DNA of 64,000 bases from Paenirhizobium selenitireducens ATCC BAA-1503 (lineage in GTDB: Bacteria; Pseudomonadota; Alphaproteobacteria; Rhizobiales; Rhizobiaceae): contig NZ_KI912495.1 in assembly GCF_000518785.1 (NCBI RefSeq), positions 26,257 through 90,256 on the forward strand, given 5' to 3'. The position numbers and the translations under genes were made by a program. The notes beneath the pieces were generated by a model. It saw only the letters and a program-made list of their open reading frames with translations. It had not been told where the DNA came from and made no database searches. Shown here in pieces: positions 34,407 through 43,578 of the stretch (position 1 is its first letter; each line of letters begins with the position of its first letter).

Positions 34407-35078
34407 TCAGACCGCTGGCTTCGCCTGCCTCAAAAGGACAGCGTCGTGCTTCTCCAGGAAGGCCATGAGCCGGTCCGCATAATCGTCGGCGACCGCGCCC
34501 TTGACGCTTGGGCGCGCAGCCAGCGCCTGGCGCCATGCAGTCACCTTCGGCAGGCCGTCGAAGATATGATGGTCGGCGAGCCTGTCGAACAGGTCGAAAT
34601 AGCGGAAGATCGGCGCGAAGACCGCATCCACGAGGCTGAAATGTGCACTGGCGAAGAATGGCCCGTCCCCGAGTTCGGCCTCCAGCGTGGCAAATCTGGA
34701 GGCGAGCACCTTGCTCTTGGCCTCCAGCGCTGCCTGGTCCTGGGTGGTTTCGAAAACCCAGAGATCGGAGAGGATGGAGGATCCGAACTCCATCCAGCCG
34801 CGATGACGGGCGCGCCGCAGCGGGTCGGCCGGGTGCAGCTTCTGGCCCGGTTGGGTCTCCTCCAGGTATTCGCAGATGACCGAGCTTTCGAACAGCACGT
34901 CCTGTTCGACCTGCAGGAGCGGAACCTTGCCCAGCGGCGATATTTTCAGGAACCAGTCGGGCTTGGCCGCAAGGTCGATGTTGATGCGCTCGAAGGGTAC
35001 GCCCTTTTCGGCGAGCGCGATGGCAGCCCGCTGGACATAGGGGCACAGGTGGTGGCTGACGAGGCGTAGTTCGGCCAT
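34407..35078 (-). CDS. Glutathione S-transferase (MarR-linked)
   Basis: 223 residues. The N-terminal thioredoxin fold begins AELRLVSHHLCPYVQRAAIALAEKGVPFERINIDLAAKPDWFLKISPLGKVPLLQ. CPY near residue 12 is the omega/beta-type catalytic Cys, and VLFESSVICEYLEE holds the glutathione-binding ES pair. The C-terminal helical domain follows (SLVDAVFAPIFRYFDLF). Likely a thiol transferase or dehalogenase-type enzyme. It is divergent from a MarR regulator, with 83 bases between starts that contain two palindromes. Confidence 0.93.
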   Translation of the reverse strand: MAELRLVSHHLCPYVQRAAIALAEKGVPFERINIDLAAKPDWFLKISPLGKVPLLQVEQDVLFESSVICEYLEETQPGQKLHPADPLRRARHRGWMEFGSSILSDLWVFETTQDQAALEAKSKVLASRFATLEAELGDGPFFASAHFSLVDAVFAPIFRYFDLFDRLADHHIFDGLPKVTAWRQALAARPSVKGAVADDYADRLMAFLEKHDAVLLRQAKPAV

Positions 35079-35102
35079 GGGGCGTCCTTCCTTGAATGAA
35101 GT

Positions 35103-35161
35103 AGATGCATCTGCATGTAATTCATCTTGCGGAGATCGTCAAGATGCATGTAATTGCATCT
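35103..35161. promoter_or_regulatory. Two ATGCAT-type operators between GST and marR
   Basis: AGATGCATCT (35103-35112) is a perfect palindrome. AGATGCA (35142-35148) and TGCATCT (35155-35161) form a 20-bp inverted repeat that ends at the base before the MarR start. The segment GCATGTAATT is repeated in both. This layout fits a MarR dimer binding at the two divergent promoters. Confidence 0.7.
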
Positions 35162-35614
35162 ATGTCCGACGAAAAGAAGACCGCCCCGTGTTCCGCCGCG
35201 AGCGTCACGGAACTCTGGGTCACGCTGGCGCGCGCGCAACAGCGGGTACTCGCGGCGATGGAATGCGACCTGAAGGCGGCAGGCTTGCCGCCGCTCAGTT
35301 GGTACGACGTGCTGTGGGAGCTTGATCGCGCGGAAGATGGCCGCCTGCGCCCTTTCGAGATCGAAGAGCGCACCCTGTTGACCCAGTACAATCTTTCACG
35401 GCTGATCGATCGGCTGGAGAAGGAGGCGCTGGTGCGCCGTGAGGTGTTCGACCAGGACAGTCGCGGACGCTGGGTCGTCATCACCGAGGCGGGGCGGGAA
35501 AGGCGCGCGCGCATGTGGACGATCTACGGGCGCTCGATCGAGGAACATCTGGGAGCCCGGCTGAGCGAGGAGGAGGCGCAAATGCTGACAAGTCTGCTCA
35601 AGCGACTGGCCTGA
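35162..35614 (+). CDS. MarR-family regulator of the GST unit
   Basis: 150 residues from the ATG at 35162. A MarR-type core is visible: VTLARAQQRVLAAMECDLKAAGLPPLSWYDVLWELDRA, IEERTLLTQYNLSRLIDRLEKEALVRREVFDQDSRGRWVVITEAGRERR. The start lies at the end of a 20-bp inverted repeat, suggesting autorepression. Control of the divergent GST gene suggests a response to electrophiles or phenolics; no conserved sensing cysteine is obvious besides one near the N-terminus (APCSAAS). Confidence 0.9.
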   Translation: MSDEKKTAPCSAASVTELWVTLARAQQRVLAAMECDLKAAGLPPLSWYDVLWELDRAEDGRLRPFEIEERTLLTQYNLSRLIDRLEKEALVRREVFDQDSRGRWVVITEAGRERRARMWTIYGRSIEEHLGARLSEEEAQMLTSLLKRLA

Positions 35615-35631
35615 GGCTCGGCCGGCCGCAG

Positions 35632-36105
35632 TCAGGAGACCAACGATGCGGCGATGGCACCCAGCGCGTTGAGCGCATCCTGCGGCGAGAGCCGAACCTG
35701 GAGGCCGCGTTGCCCACCGTTGATATAGACCTGCGTCTCCGACAGCGCGTCGATCTCGATCGCCGTCGGCACAAGCTTCTTCTGGCCGAAGGGGCTGATC
35801 CCGCCGACTACATAGCCCGTCGTCTTCTCGGCCACCGCCGGCTTCATCATAGCCGCATGCTTGCCGCCGAAGGCGGCGGCGAGCTTCTTCATGCTCACCT
35901 CCTTGTCGGAGGGCACGACGACGCAGACCGGCTTGCCGTCGAGTTCGGCCATCAGCGTCTTCAGCACGCGATGCGGCGCCTCGCCGATCGCCTCCGCGGC
36001 CTGCAAGCCGATGCGTTCGGCGTTCGGATCGTAGTCATAGGTCACGGTGGCAAAGGCCACCCCGGCCTTTTCCAGGAACTGGGTTGCGCGCGTCGTCTTC
36101 GCCAT
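35632..36105 (-). CDS. ybaK: YbaK/EbsC-type aminoacyl-tRNA deacylase
   Basis: 157 residues of the YbaK family, which deacylates Cys-tRNA-Pro and related mischarged tRNAs. Conserved points: TTRATQFLEKAGVAF, the catalytic Lys in VVPSDKEVSMKKLAAAFGGKHAAMM and the GYVVGGISPFGQKKLVPTAIE loop. It ends 17 bases from the convergent marR and starts 4 bases after the ArsC-like gene stop, so the two leftward genes are likely one transcript. Confidence 0.95.
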   Translation of the reverse strand: MAKTTRATQFLEKAGVAFATVTYDYDPNAERIGLQAAEAIGEAPHRVLKTLMAELDGKPVCVVVPSDKEVSMKKLAAAFGGKHAAMMKPAVAEKTTGYVVGGISPFGQKKLVPTAIEIDALSETQVYINGGQRGLQVRLSPQDALNALGAIAASLVS

Positions 36106-36109
36106 GGCG

Positions 36110-36460
36110 TCAGGCCTTCAACGCGGCGGCGTAGACCTCCGGCTTGAAGCCGATGAGCAGCTTGCCGCCGGCCTCCAGCACCGGCCGCTTGATCATCGAC
36201 GGCTGGGCGAGCATCAGTTCGATCGCCTTGTCCGGGTCGAGATCGAGCTTCGCCGCGTCGGGCAGGTTCCTGAAGGTCGTGCCGGCGCGATTGAGCACGG
36301 TCTGCCAGCCGGCCTCGGCGCACCAGCGTTCGAGATGGTCCCGGTCGATGCCTGAGACCTTGTAGTCGTGGAAGGCATAATCGACGCCGTGCTCTTCGAG
36401 CCACAGGCGCGCCTTCTTCATCGTGTCGCAGTTCTTGATGCCGTAAATGCGTGCCTGCAT
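36110..36460 (-). CDS. ArsC/Spx-like reductase (YffB type)
   Basis: 116 residues. It starts IYGIKNCDTMKKARLWLEEHGVDYAFHDYKVSGID, and the CDT in NCDTMKKA holds the single reactive Cys of the YffB/ArsC group. FRNLPDAAKLDL and MIKRPVLEAGGKLLIGF follow. YffB-like proteins are glutathione-dependent thiol reductases of unsettled role and are not proven arsenate reductases. It is the first gene of a two-gene leftward unit with ybaK. Confidence 0.92.
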   Translation of the reverse strand: MQARIYGIKNCDTMKKARLWLEEHGVDYAFHDYKVSGIDRDHLERWCAEAGWQTVLNRAGTTFRNLPDAAKLDLDPDKAIELMLAQPSMIKRPVLEAGGKLLIGFKPEVYAAALKA

Positions 36461-36657
36461 GGGTCAAAATCCCAAATGAAACCGAACAAGGCAGATAGCA
36501 CGGGGCGGGCTAAAGGCAAATGCGAGTCGGGGGGAGGGGCCGCCCGACGACCTGATAGACCGGGTAGCGCGCGGGATCGCGACATCCCGCCGTGGGAGGA
36601 ACAATGTCGGTCGGTTGCGTATGGTTTGGTCCGCGATCGGCTGTCGTGCGAGCAGGC

Positions 36658-37605
36658 TCACGCAGCAAGCGGAGAGGCCGCTGGCTCGATCACCACCCGG
36701 TTTCGGCCGCCGTTCTTGGCGCCATAGAGCGCATGGTCGGCGCGACGGATCAGGTCGTCGAGGCTCTCGTCGGCCGCTCCGGCCGTGCTCACGCCGGCGC
36801 TGACCGTCAGGCGCAGCGACACGCCGCTTGCCGTGCCGAATTCGAGGATCTCGACATTGCGGCGAACCATGTCGGCGATCGCCGCGCAGCGCTCGACGCT
36901 GGTATCCGGCATCATCAGCACGAATTCCTCGCCGCCCCAGCGGGCCAGCAGGTCGCCGCTGTGGGCGACCGATTTCAGGATCTGGGTGAATTCGCAGATC
37001 ACGGTATCGCCGACATCATGGCCATATCCGTCATTGACGGCCTTGAAGCCGTCGAGGTCGAACAGGATGATCGACACCGGTTCCTGCGCCTGCCGGCAGC
37101 GGGAGAGTTCCTTGACCGCGAGGTTGGTGAAGGCGCGGCGGTTGTTGATGCCGGACAGCGGGTCGGTATTGGCAAGCCGTTCGAGCTCGTGCTGGTAGCC
37201 GTGCCGTTCGGTCAAATCGCGCAGCACGGCGATGAAGACCGGTCCGTCTATGCCGCCGGTGCGCAGGATGGTGGCGCCGAGATGGATCTCCGTTCCGTCC
37301 GCGCGGTAGCCGATGATGAAGGATCTCCGGCTGCCCATGTATTTCGCGTCGACCTGCCCCTCCATGAAACCGGCCAGGTGGTGCCGGTGGATCTGGCGGA
37401 AGCGCGGGGGCAAGAGCGCGTCGAGCGGCTGGCCGACAAGGCTCGCCGACGTCTGCTGGAAAAGGCTTTCCACCGCGTGATTGCAATAGAGGATCGTGCC
37501 GTCCGCGTCGATCGCGACGATGCCGTCTTCCATTTCAGCGACGATCCTGCTGTAAACCGCGTCATCGAGGCGCGATGGCTCTCCGTAAGTGGATAGGGAA
37601 GCCAT
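36658..37605 (-). CDS. PAS-GGDEF diguanylate cyclase
   Basis: 315 residues, no membrane helix. A PAS domain (about 20-135) reads IVAEMEDGIVAIDADGTILYCNHAVESLF and HLGATILRTGGIDGPVFIAVLRDLTERH. The GGDEF domain (about 145-305) has NTDPLSGINNRRAF, LFDLDGFKAVND and the catalytic signature RWGGEEFVLM, so it should make c-di-GMP. The inhibitory I-site RxxD before GGEEF is replaced by HSGD, so product inhibition may be lost. It lies 140 bases downstream of the globin-coupled chemoreceptor on the same strand. Confidence 0.93.
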   Translation of the reverse strand: MASLSTYGEPSRLDDAVYSRIVAEMEDGIVAIDADGTILYCNHAVESLFQQTSASLVGQPLDALLPPRFRQIHRHHLAGFMEGQVDAKYMGSRRSFIIGYRADGTEIHLGATILRTGGIDGPVFIAVLRDLTERHGYQHELERLANTDPLSGINNRRAFTNLAVKELSRCRQAQEPVSIILFDLDGFKAVNDGYGHDVGDTVICEFTQILKSVAHSGDLLARWGGEEFVLMMPDTSVERCAAIADMVRRNVEILEFGTASGVSLRLTVSAGVSTAGAADESLDDLIRRADHALYGAKNGGRNRVVIEPAASPLAA

Positions 37606-37745
37606 GAGAAAATCCTTTTCAAGACAATATAGTTATACTTTGTAAGATGTGTCCACCGAACCACCTATTCCTTAATGGAGGTTTGTCGGCGGGCCGGGGG
37701 CGGCCCCGACCTGCCGCTATCGTAAACGAAGGATGACGACCCTCT

Positions 37746-39314
37746 TCAGGCCGCCGACCTTTTGCCTGCCGCTCCGGAGCGGGTCTCCGCGGCCCTTGGG
37801 TCGGCCTTGTCAGTCGAGAATTGCCGGATCATCTGCACGATGCGGCCGATCTCGGCGGTGAGCGCATGGGTAGCCGCCGTCGACTGCTCGACCATGGCGG
37901 CATTCTGCTGTGTCGCCTGGTCCATGCTGTTGACGGCGGTGTTGATCTCGGTGAGTGCCGTCGACTGTTCGCGGGCCGCCAGGACGATGGCGCCGATGTG
38001 ATGCGTCAGTTCGCCGACGTCCGTGGCGATCCCTTGTAGCGCTTCGCCCGTATGGCCGACCAGGGCCACGCCGCTGCGCACCTGCTCGCCGGACCGGGTG
38101 ATCAGCTCCTTGATCTCGCGCGCCGCCTGGGCCGAGCGTTGGGCCAGTTCGCGAACCTCCTGCGCGACGACCGCAAACCCCTTGCCGGCCTCGCCGGCGC
38201 GGGCCGCCTCGACCCCGGCATTCAGCGCCAGCAGGTTCGTCTGGAAGGCGATGTTGTCGATCACGCCGATGATGTTGCCGATCGCACTGGAGGAAGCCTC
38301 GATCGCATCCATGGCCGAGACCGCCTGCTTGACGATCTCGCCCGAGTGCTCAGCCCCGCTCTTCATCCTCGCCACCAGCAGGCCGGCCTCGCCGGCACGT
38401 CGGGTCGAGTCGCCCACTGTCGTGGTGATCTCGTCAAGCGAGGCCGCCGTCTCCTCAAGCGAGGCTGCCTGTCGCTCGGTGCGCTTGGCAAGATCCTCCG
38501 CCGCCTGCCGGATCTCCTCGCTGCCATTGTTGATCTGATGCATGCCGGCCTCGATGGCGCCGATCGTCGCAGCCAGCTCCTGCGTCGCATTGTTGAAGTC
38601 GGAACAGACCGAGTGATAGGCCATCGGCACGTCGTGGGCCATGCAGTGGGTCAGGTCCTTGGCGGCGATGCGCGCCATGGCCTCGCCGAAGATGTCGCAG
38701 ACCAGGTTTCGCTCGGCGGCGATCGCCTCGGCCTGCGCCTTCTGCTTGGCCGCCTCCGCTTCGTCGATATAGACGGAGATGGCGAGGTCCATGTCGAGCA
38801 TCACGGCCTTGACCAGCGCGCCGAGCACGCGTCCCGTCTCCTCCGCCTTGGCCCGCCCCTTGCCGAACAGGCCCTGGCCGGCGAAGGCATCGCGCACCAC
38901 TTCCTGGACCAGATGGTCGAGCACGATGGCGTAGCCGCCGATATACCAGCGCGGCTCCAGGCCGATCCGGGCATGCACCGTGCCGATGGTGCGGACCTTT
39001 GCCACATAGTCGGCGCTGAAGTCGCCCTCGGAAATGTTCGACCAGTGGTTCACCTGCGCGCCCTTGGCGCGGCTGATATGCTCGTCGGAGGCGAAGAACC
39101 GCCGCACCTCCGGTGTCTTGCGCAGCTGCGCATAGAACTTGTCGAGCCCTTTGGGCAGTTCCCGGTCGATTAGCGCCTTAAGGCTGCGGATCCCGTCCCG
39201 GTCGGTCTTCGTCAACTGCATGAAGTCGAGGCGCTGCTCGACGCTCGCTCCCGCTGATTGTCCGACCGCTTGGGTGGTCGTGGAATGCACGGCGTCCTGC
39301 TTGAAATTGGTCAT
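37746..39314 (-). CDS. Globin-coupled methyl-accepting chemotaxis protein
   Basis: 522 residues without any membrane span, so a soluble receptor of the HemAT type. Residues about 25-180 form the sensor globin ([31 protein letters not shown]), with the proximal His likely in [21 protein letters not shown] helical linker (180-270) follows. The methyl-accepting signalling domain (about 270-505) contains the hairpin tip [48 protein letters not shown]. It should report O2, NO or CO to a CheA/CheW cluster. No che genes are in the window. GCGAGGGGG precedes the ATG. Confidence 0.95.
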   Translation of the reverse strand: MTNFKQDAVHSTTTQAVGQSAGASVEQRLDFMQLTKTDRDGIRSLKALIDRELPKGLDKFYAQLRKTPEVRRFFASDEHISRAKGAQVNHWSNISEGDFSADYVAKVRTIGTVHARIGLEPRWYIGGYAIVLDHLVQEVVRDAFAGQGLFGKGRAKAEETGRVLGALVKAVMLDMDLAISVYIDEAEAAKQKAQAEAIAAERNLVCDIFGEAMARIAAKDLTHCMAHDVPMAYHSVCSDFNNATQELAATIGAIEAGMHQINNGSEEIRQAAEDLAKRTERQAASLEETAASLDEITTTVGDSTRRAGEAGLLVARMKSGAEHSGEIVKQAVSAMDAIEASSSAIGNIIGVIDNIAFQTNLLALNAGVEAARAGEAGKGFAVVAQEVRELAQRSAQAAREIKELITRSGEQVRSGVALVGHTGEALQGIATDVGELTHHIGAIVLAAREQSTALTEINTAVNSMDQATQQNAAMVEQSTAATHALTAEIGRIVQMIRQFSTDKADPRAAETRSGAAGKRSAA

Positions 39315-39719
39315 GGCGGCCCCCTCGCCGATAAAAGATCTCTGGAAATTTTGGTTCGCCTAATATTGATCGCGAATCTTCTATGGAGAGGATAGAACAC
39401 TATGGTTTATGAATAGTAACGCCTATATATATTACGATCTTCTGAATTCGATATTTATAATATATGTATGAAGTATTGTCAGAAGTGCTCTGAAAATTGA
39501 CAATAAGCAAGAGTTGTGCGGTGAGTGTGTCGTTTAATAGTATCGATTGCTACCAATATGTTTCGTTGGTGTCCGTCAACAGACGGTCGGCTGCAACAAG
39601 AGTGCGGAAATGGATAGTCAACGGTGAATGTGCGAAGCCCAACGTCGGTCGCAAATGCTCAAGCTGAGTGAGGGGATTATGAGGCCCGTGCGGAGGGCGT
39701 CACCTCGTCGACTTCCCGA
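39315..39719. other. AT-rich intergenic stretch upstream of the chemoreceptor
   Basis: 405 bases between the start of the chemoreceptor and the end of the next leftward gene. The central part (about 39360-39560) is markedly AT-rich with runs such as TATATATATTACG and ATTTATAATATATG, likely holding the chemoreceptor promoter on the minus strand. I see no ORF with a ribosome binding site, no tRNA and no clear terminator. Confidence 0.5.
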
Positions 39720-40577
39720 TCAACCGCCAACGCTATCGGCAGCTTTCCTGGCCCTGTCGGCGGCGGCCTGGGCGTCGAATATGGCCTGGACTGCCTCCTC
39801 CCGACCAGTGGCGGCATGGCCTTTCGCCATCTGGGCGAAACCCGCTGCCGTCTGCGCGGAAGACTGTGCAGCCGCTCTCAACGCCATGACCGCTGCCTGG
39901 TCACCCTTTGCCTGGGCTTCCCTGGCTTCCTGAGCCATGTTTTCGGCTCCGATTGCCAACTGATTGGCGGTAGCCGCAAGATGCATGGCGAGCTGAGCCT
40001 CGTTGAGGCTAGCGACGGTCGAGGTTTGAGCCTCATTCATAAAAGTCGTGTCCCAGTTCAATGCGGCGGCCGGGTCGACACAGTGTGTCTGCATGTATGC
40101 CTGGAACTGGGCCGTCAGATTTGCCATTTTTTGGGAAACGTCGTCACGCGTTCGCGCGGCCTTGCCCAGTTCCGCCCCATAATCTACCCCCAGTTTGAAA
40201 CCCGCCTGCAGGCCGTCGCCAAATCCGAGACGTTCGTCGCCAGGCGAGAGCGCCCTGGGCGTGGGAACCTTCAGCAAGACGCTCGACGGGTTTTCAACGG
40301 GGCTCTTGGACAGATCATTGTAACCATCGACGACGCCGCGCAGCCATCCGGGATACGCGCCGCGACATGCCCCGCTATGAAACTGTGGCGTGTCGCGACC
40401 GGCAAGAGCGACGGTTGCGCCCCAAGGGCCTGCGGAGAGGGCCAGGATGGCCGCCAAAGCTGAGGGAAGCCCTGCTGCCCCTAATTTCCAGATGAGTTTT
40501 GCCACTTGCGCCACCTGCCGCGTCGTGTCGGCCGCCCGGATCTTGTGTGCGTCCGTCCGGAGAGACGCCGACGACAA
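39720..40577 (-). CDS. Ala-rich exported hypothetical protein
   Basis: Up to 285 residues. The longest frame begins at TTG (40577); a GTG 21 codons further (VAQVAKLIWKLGAAGLPSALAAILALSAGPWGATVALAG) would give a clean signal peptide and is my preferred start. The middle (GACRGAYPGWLRGVVDGYNDLSK, LGFGDGLQAGFKLGVDYGAELGKAARTRDDV) suggests a small ordered domain with two cysteines. The C-terminal 100 residues are a long amphipathic Ala/Gln/Glu helix. No family recognised. It stands alone beside an AT-rich gap and may have been acquired. Confidence 0.65.
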   Translation of the reverse strand: MSSASLRTDAHKIRAADTTRQVAQVAKLIWKLGAAGLPSALAAILALSAGPWGATVALAGRDTPQFHSGACRGAYPGWLRGVVDGYNDLSKSPVENPSSVLLKVPTPRALSPGDERLGFGDGLQAGFKLGVDYGAELGKAARTRDDVSQKMANLTAQFQAYMQTHCVDPAAALNWDTTFMNEAQTSTVASLNEAQLAMHLAATANQLAIGAENMAQEAREAQAKGDQAAVMALRAAAQSSAQTAAGFAQMAKGHAATGREEAVQAIFDAQAAADRARKAADSVGG

Positions 40578-40721
40578 GGATAGGGGCTTAAGGATGGGGA
40601 CTCAACCGGCAATGACCTGCCTTCGCTCTGGCGGTCGAAATGACGGTCATGCCAATCCCACCTGGCAATGACGGCATGTTCCGCACGTCACCATGGCCCG
40701 CAAAGGGAACGATGCCCGGAA

Positions 40722-40755
40722 AGGGCGAAACGGATGCTGTTCCGCCCTTGGGCCT
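40722..40755 (-). terminator. Terminator-like hairpin after guaA
   Basis: AAGGGCG near 40722 pairs with CGCCCTT near 40752. On the minus strand the stem is followed by TCC, so it is a weak terminator candidate just beyond the guaA stop. Confidence 0.35.
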
Positions 40756-40773
40756 GCAAGCGTACCTAGACGC

Positions 40774-42336
40774 TCATTCCCACTCGATCGTGCCGGGCGG
40801 CTTCGACGTCACGTCGTAGACGACGCGGTTGATGCCGCGCACTTCGTTGATGATGCGGGTGGCGGCGCGGCCGAGGAATTCCATGTCGTAGTGGTAGAAG
40901 TCGGCCGTCATGCCGTCGACCGAGGTCACGGCGCGCAGCGCGCAGACGAATTCATAGGTGCGTCCGTCGCCCATGACGCCGACGGTCTGAACCGGCAGGA
41001 GCACGGCGAAGGCCTGCCAGATGGCGTCGTAAAGGCCGGCCTTGCGGATCTCGTCGAGATAGATGGCGTCGGCTTCGCGCAGGATCTCGAGCTTCTCGCG
41101 CGTGATGCCGCCGGGGCAGCGGATGGCGAGGCCGGGGCCCGGGAAGGGATGGCGGCCGATGAAGCTGTCCGGCAGGCCGAGTTCGCGGCCGAGCGCCCGC
41201 ACCTCGTCCTTGAACAGTTCGCGCAGCGGCTCGACGAGCTGCATGTTCATGCGTTCGGGAAGGCCGCCGACATTGTGGTGCGACTTGATTGTCACCGACG
41301 GGCCGCCGGTGAAGGAGACGCTTTCGATGACATCCGGATAAAGCGTGCCCTGGCCGAGGAAGTCGGCGCCGCCGAGCTTCTTCGCCTCGTCCTCGAAGGT
41401 CTCGATGAACAGGCGGCCGATGATCTTGCGCTTGGTTTCCGGGTCGCTCACACCTTCCAGTTCGCCGACGAAGCGGTCGATCGCATCGACGTGGATGAGG
41501 TGCAGGTTGTAGTGTTCCTTGAACATGGCGACCACGTCGGCCGCCTCGTTCTTGCGCATCAGGCCGTGGTCGACGAGGATGCAGGTCAGCTGGTCGCCGA
41601 CGGCTTCGTGGATCAGAAGCGCTGCGACCGAGGAATCGACGCCGCCGGACAGCGCGCAGATGACGCGTTTGGTCCCGACCTGGTCGCGGATCTGCTGCAC
41701 GGCCTTGGCGCGATAGGCCGACATGGTCCAGTCGCCCTTGAGGCCGGCGATGTTGTGAATGAAGTTGCCGATCAGCTTGGCGCCGTCCGGCGTGTGCACG
41801 ACTTCCGGATGGAACTGCACGGCGTAATACTTGCGCTTCTCGTCGGCGATGAAGGCGAAGGGGGCGTTGGACGAGGTGGCGACGACCTCGAAGCCCGGCG
41901 GGATCGCGGTGACGCGGTCGCCATGGCTCATCCACACCTGGTGACGCGAGCCGGCGGACCACAGGCCCTCGAACAACGGGCATTCCTTGTCGATCTCGAG
42001 GAAGGCGCGGCCGAATTCGCGGTGATGGCCGCTTTCGACCTTGCCGCCGAGCTGGGCGCACATCGTCTGCTGGCCGTAGCAGATGCCGAAGATCGGCAGG
42101 CCGCTGTCGAAGATGATCTGCGGCGCCCGGGGGCTGCCTTCGTCCAGCGTCGAGGCGGGGCTGCCCGACAGGATGATTGCCTTCGGCTTCAGCCGGTGGA
42201 AACCTTCCTCGGCGGACTGGAACGGGACGATCTCGCAATAGACGCCGGCTTCGCGCACGCGCCGTGCGATCAGCTGCGTTACCTGGCTGCCGAAATCGAT
42301 GATGAGAACGCTGTCGGGATGTGCTTTCTGGGTCAT
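40774..42336 (-). CDS. guaA: GMP synthase (glutamine-hydrolysing)
   Basis: 520 residues. The class I glutamine amidotransferase domain (1-195) has the nucleophile Cys in GICYGQQTM and the His/Glu pair in VQFHPEV. The ATP pyrophosphatase domain has the P-loop [12 protein letters not shown], followed by the dimerisation domain to the C-terminal PPGTIEWE. It converts XMP to GMP. It lies 72 bases downstream of the nucleosidase gene on the same strand, and the two may share a transcript. Confidence 0.98.
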   Translation of the reverse strand: MTQKAHPDSVLIIDFGSQVTQLIARRVREAGVYCEIVPFQSAEEGFHRLKPKAIILSGSPASTLDEGSPRAPQIIFDSGLPIFGICYGQQTMCAQLGGKVESGHHREFGRAFLEIDKECPLFEGLWSAGSRHQVWMSHGDRVTAIPPGFEVVATSSNAPFAFIADEKRKYYAVQFHPEVVHTPDGAKLIGNFIHNIAGLKGDWTMSAYRAKAVQQIRDQVGTKRVICALSGGVDSSVAALLIHEAVGDQLTCILVDHGLMRKNEAADVVAMFKEHYNLHLIHVDAIDRFVGELEGVSDPETKRKIIGRLFIETFEDEAKKLGGADFLGQGTLYPDVIESVSFTGGPSVTIKSHHNVGGLPERMNMQLVEPLRELFKDEVRALGRELGLPDSFIGRHPFPGPGLAIRCPGGITREKLEILREADAIYLDEIRKAGLYDAIWQAFAVLLPVQTVGVMGDGRTYEFVCALRAVTSVDGMTADFYHYDMEFLGRAATRIINEVRGINRVVYDVTSKPPGTIEWE

Positions 42337-42408
42337 GGCGAGCCTTTAATGAAAAGCGCGGGTTCTTTCAATCGGAGAATTGTGCCGATTGTCCGCAATT
42401 CCGGTGCT

Positions 42409-43047
42409 CTAGAACCAGAACACGCCGTCTTCGAGCGCTTCGAACAGGGTGTCGACGGTGAGCGCCAGCTTGCGATCGACGACGTGGAGATATTCCTTCC
42501 AGTCGTCGACATGCTTCAGTTCCTGCTTGCCGTCGGAAATGCCGCGCAGCCCGATCAGCGGCAGGTTGAAGGCATGGCATGTCCTGAGGACCGCAAAGGT
42601 CTCCATGTCGACCATGTCGGCGTCGATCGTGCCATAGGTGTCGCCCGAAACGATGTTGGCACCGGTCGAGAGGCTGGCGGTCGGCACGCCGGGAATACGC
42701 AGCGGCAGTTCGAGCGCCGCCGGCAGGTCGAGAAAGGGCGTGCGGCCCTTCTCGAAGCCGAGCGGCGAGGCATCCATGTCGCGATAGGAAACAGAGGACG
42801 CCTGGTAGATCTCCGTCTGCTCCAACCTGGCCGAGCCTGCCGAGCCGAGCGAGACGACGAGGTCGGGCCGTTCGTTTTCCTGTTCGAGCTTCGCCAGCGT
42901 GCGCGTCAGCGCGATGGCGGCTTCGACTGGGCCGACGCCGGTCATCAGCGGTTCGATCCGCGAGCGCAGGAACGACCCGTATTCGGCCTCGACCGCCATG
43001 ACGAACAGGATCGACTTGCCTGATACCGACTTGAGCTCGAACGTCAT
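42409..43047 (-). CDS. MTA/SAH nucleosidase-like protein
   Basis: 212 residues from the ATG at 43047, which overlaps the stop of the thioesterase gene by 4 bases. The PNP/UDP phosphorylase fold is evident: SILFVMAVEAEYGSFL, MTGVGPVEAAIALTRTL, LVVSLGSAGSARLEQTEIYQ, the catalytic Glu region DADMVDMETFAVLRTC and catalytic Asp in LRGISDGKQEL. It hydrolyses methylthioadenosine and/or S-adenosylhomocysteine to adenine, feeding purine salvage. Its place before guaA fits purine metabolism. Confidence 0.92.
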   Translation of the reverse strand: MTFELKSVSGKSILFVMAVEAEYGSFLRSRIEPLMTGVGPVEAAIALTRTLAKLEQENERPDLVVSLGSAGSARLEQTEIYQASSVSYRDMDASPLGFEKGRTPFLDLPAALELPLRIPGVPTASLSTGANIVSGDTYGTIDADMVDMETFAVLRTCHAFNLPLIGLRGISDGKQELKHVDDWKEYLHVVDRKLALTVDTLFEALEDGVFWF

Positions 43048-43493
43048 CCGGAAATTCCCTCGCGGCCGCGAACGGCCATCATCGTGCTGGTCATGGAGGC
43101 AATGAGCTTGGCCGGGCCGTCCCCGATCGCGTAGCCGCGCCCGTCTGCGACGACGATTGTGGAGCCGGGCTTGGTAATCTCGCCGCGAAACAGGAAGCGC
43201 TCGCCCTTGCCGGGCGACATCAGGTTGACCTTGAACTCGATCGTCAGAAGCGAGACGTCCGGCGCGATCATCGTATAGGCGCTGTAGGTGCAGGCGGCAT
43301 CGAGGGCGGCTGAAATCACGCCGGCATGCAGGATGCCGTGCTGCTGCGTCAGCTTCTCGTCGAAGGGCATTTCGATTTCCACGACGCCCTTGCTGACGCT
43401 GGTGAGTTCGGCGCCCAGCGTGCGCATGGCACCCTGCCGCGCAAAGCTCTGCCGAATACGCTCGCCGACCGCGTCGCTGTTGATTTCGCTCAT
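43044..43493 (-). CDS. PaaI-type hotdog thioesterase
   Basis: 149 residues from the ATG at 43493 (GAGGG upstream). Hotdog fold signature: GVVEIEMPFDEKLTQQHGILHAGVISAALDAACTYSAY, with the catalytic HGILHAG loop and Asp in AALDAAC. It hydrolyses acyl-CoA thioesters; the substrate is unknown. It is translationally coupled to the nucleosidase gene downstream. Confidence 0.93.
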   Translation of the reverse strand: MSEINSDAVGERIRQSFARQGAMRTLGAELTSVSKGVVEIEMPFDEKLTQQHGILHAGVISAALDAACTYSAYTMIAPDVSLLTIEFKVNLMSPGKGERFLFRGEITKPGSTIVVADGRGYAIGDGPAKLIASMTSTMMAVRGREGISG

Positions 43494-43578
43494 ATAGCTG
43501 CCCTCTCGCAGGTGCGAAATTGGCACGCCCGATGCACTTCGGCAAGCGGCCCGAGAGCAGATTCGGGCGGCTGTGGTA

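Noticed and set aside
36604-36657. A plus-strand ATG after GGGAGGAACA at 36604 that opens a frame across the diguanylate cyclase.
   Set aside because: The frame is antisense to a complete GGDEF protein and shows no motif; the ribosome binding site is probably fortuitous.
40693-43023. Plus-strand frame of over 770 codons opposite guaA and the nucleosidase gene.
   Set aside because: Both minus-strand genes are well-known families in their standard lengths; the plus frame is a codon-bias artefact.
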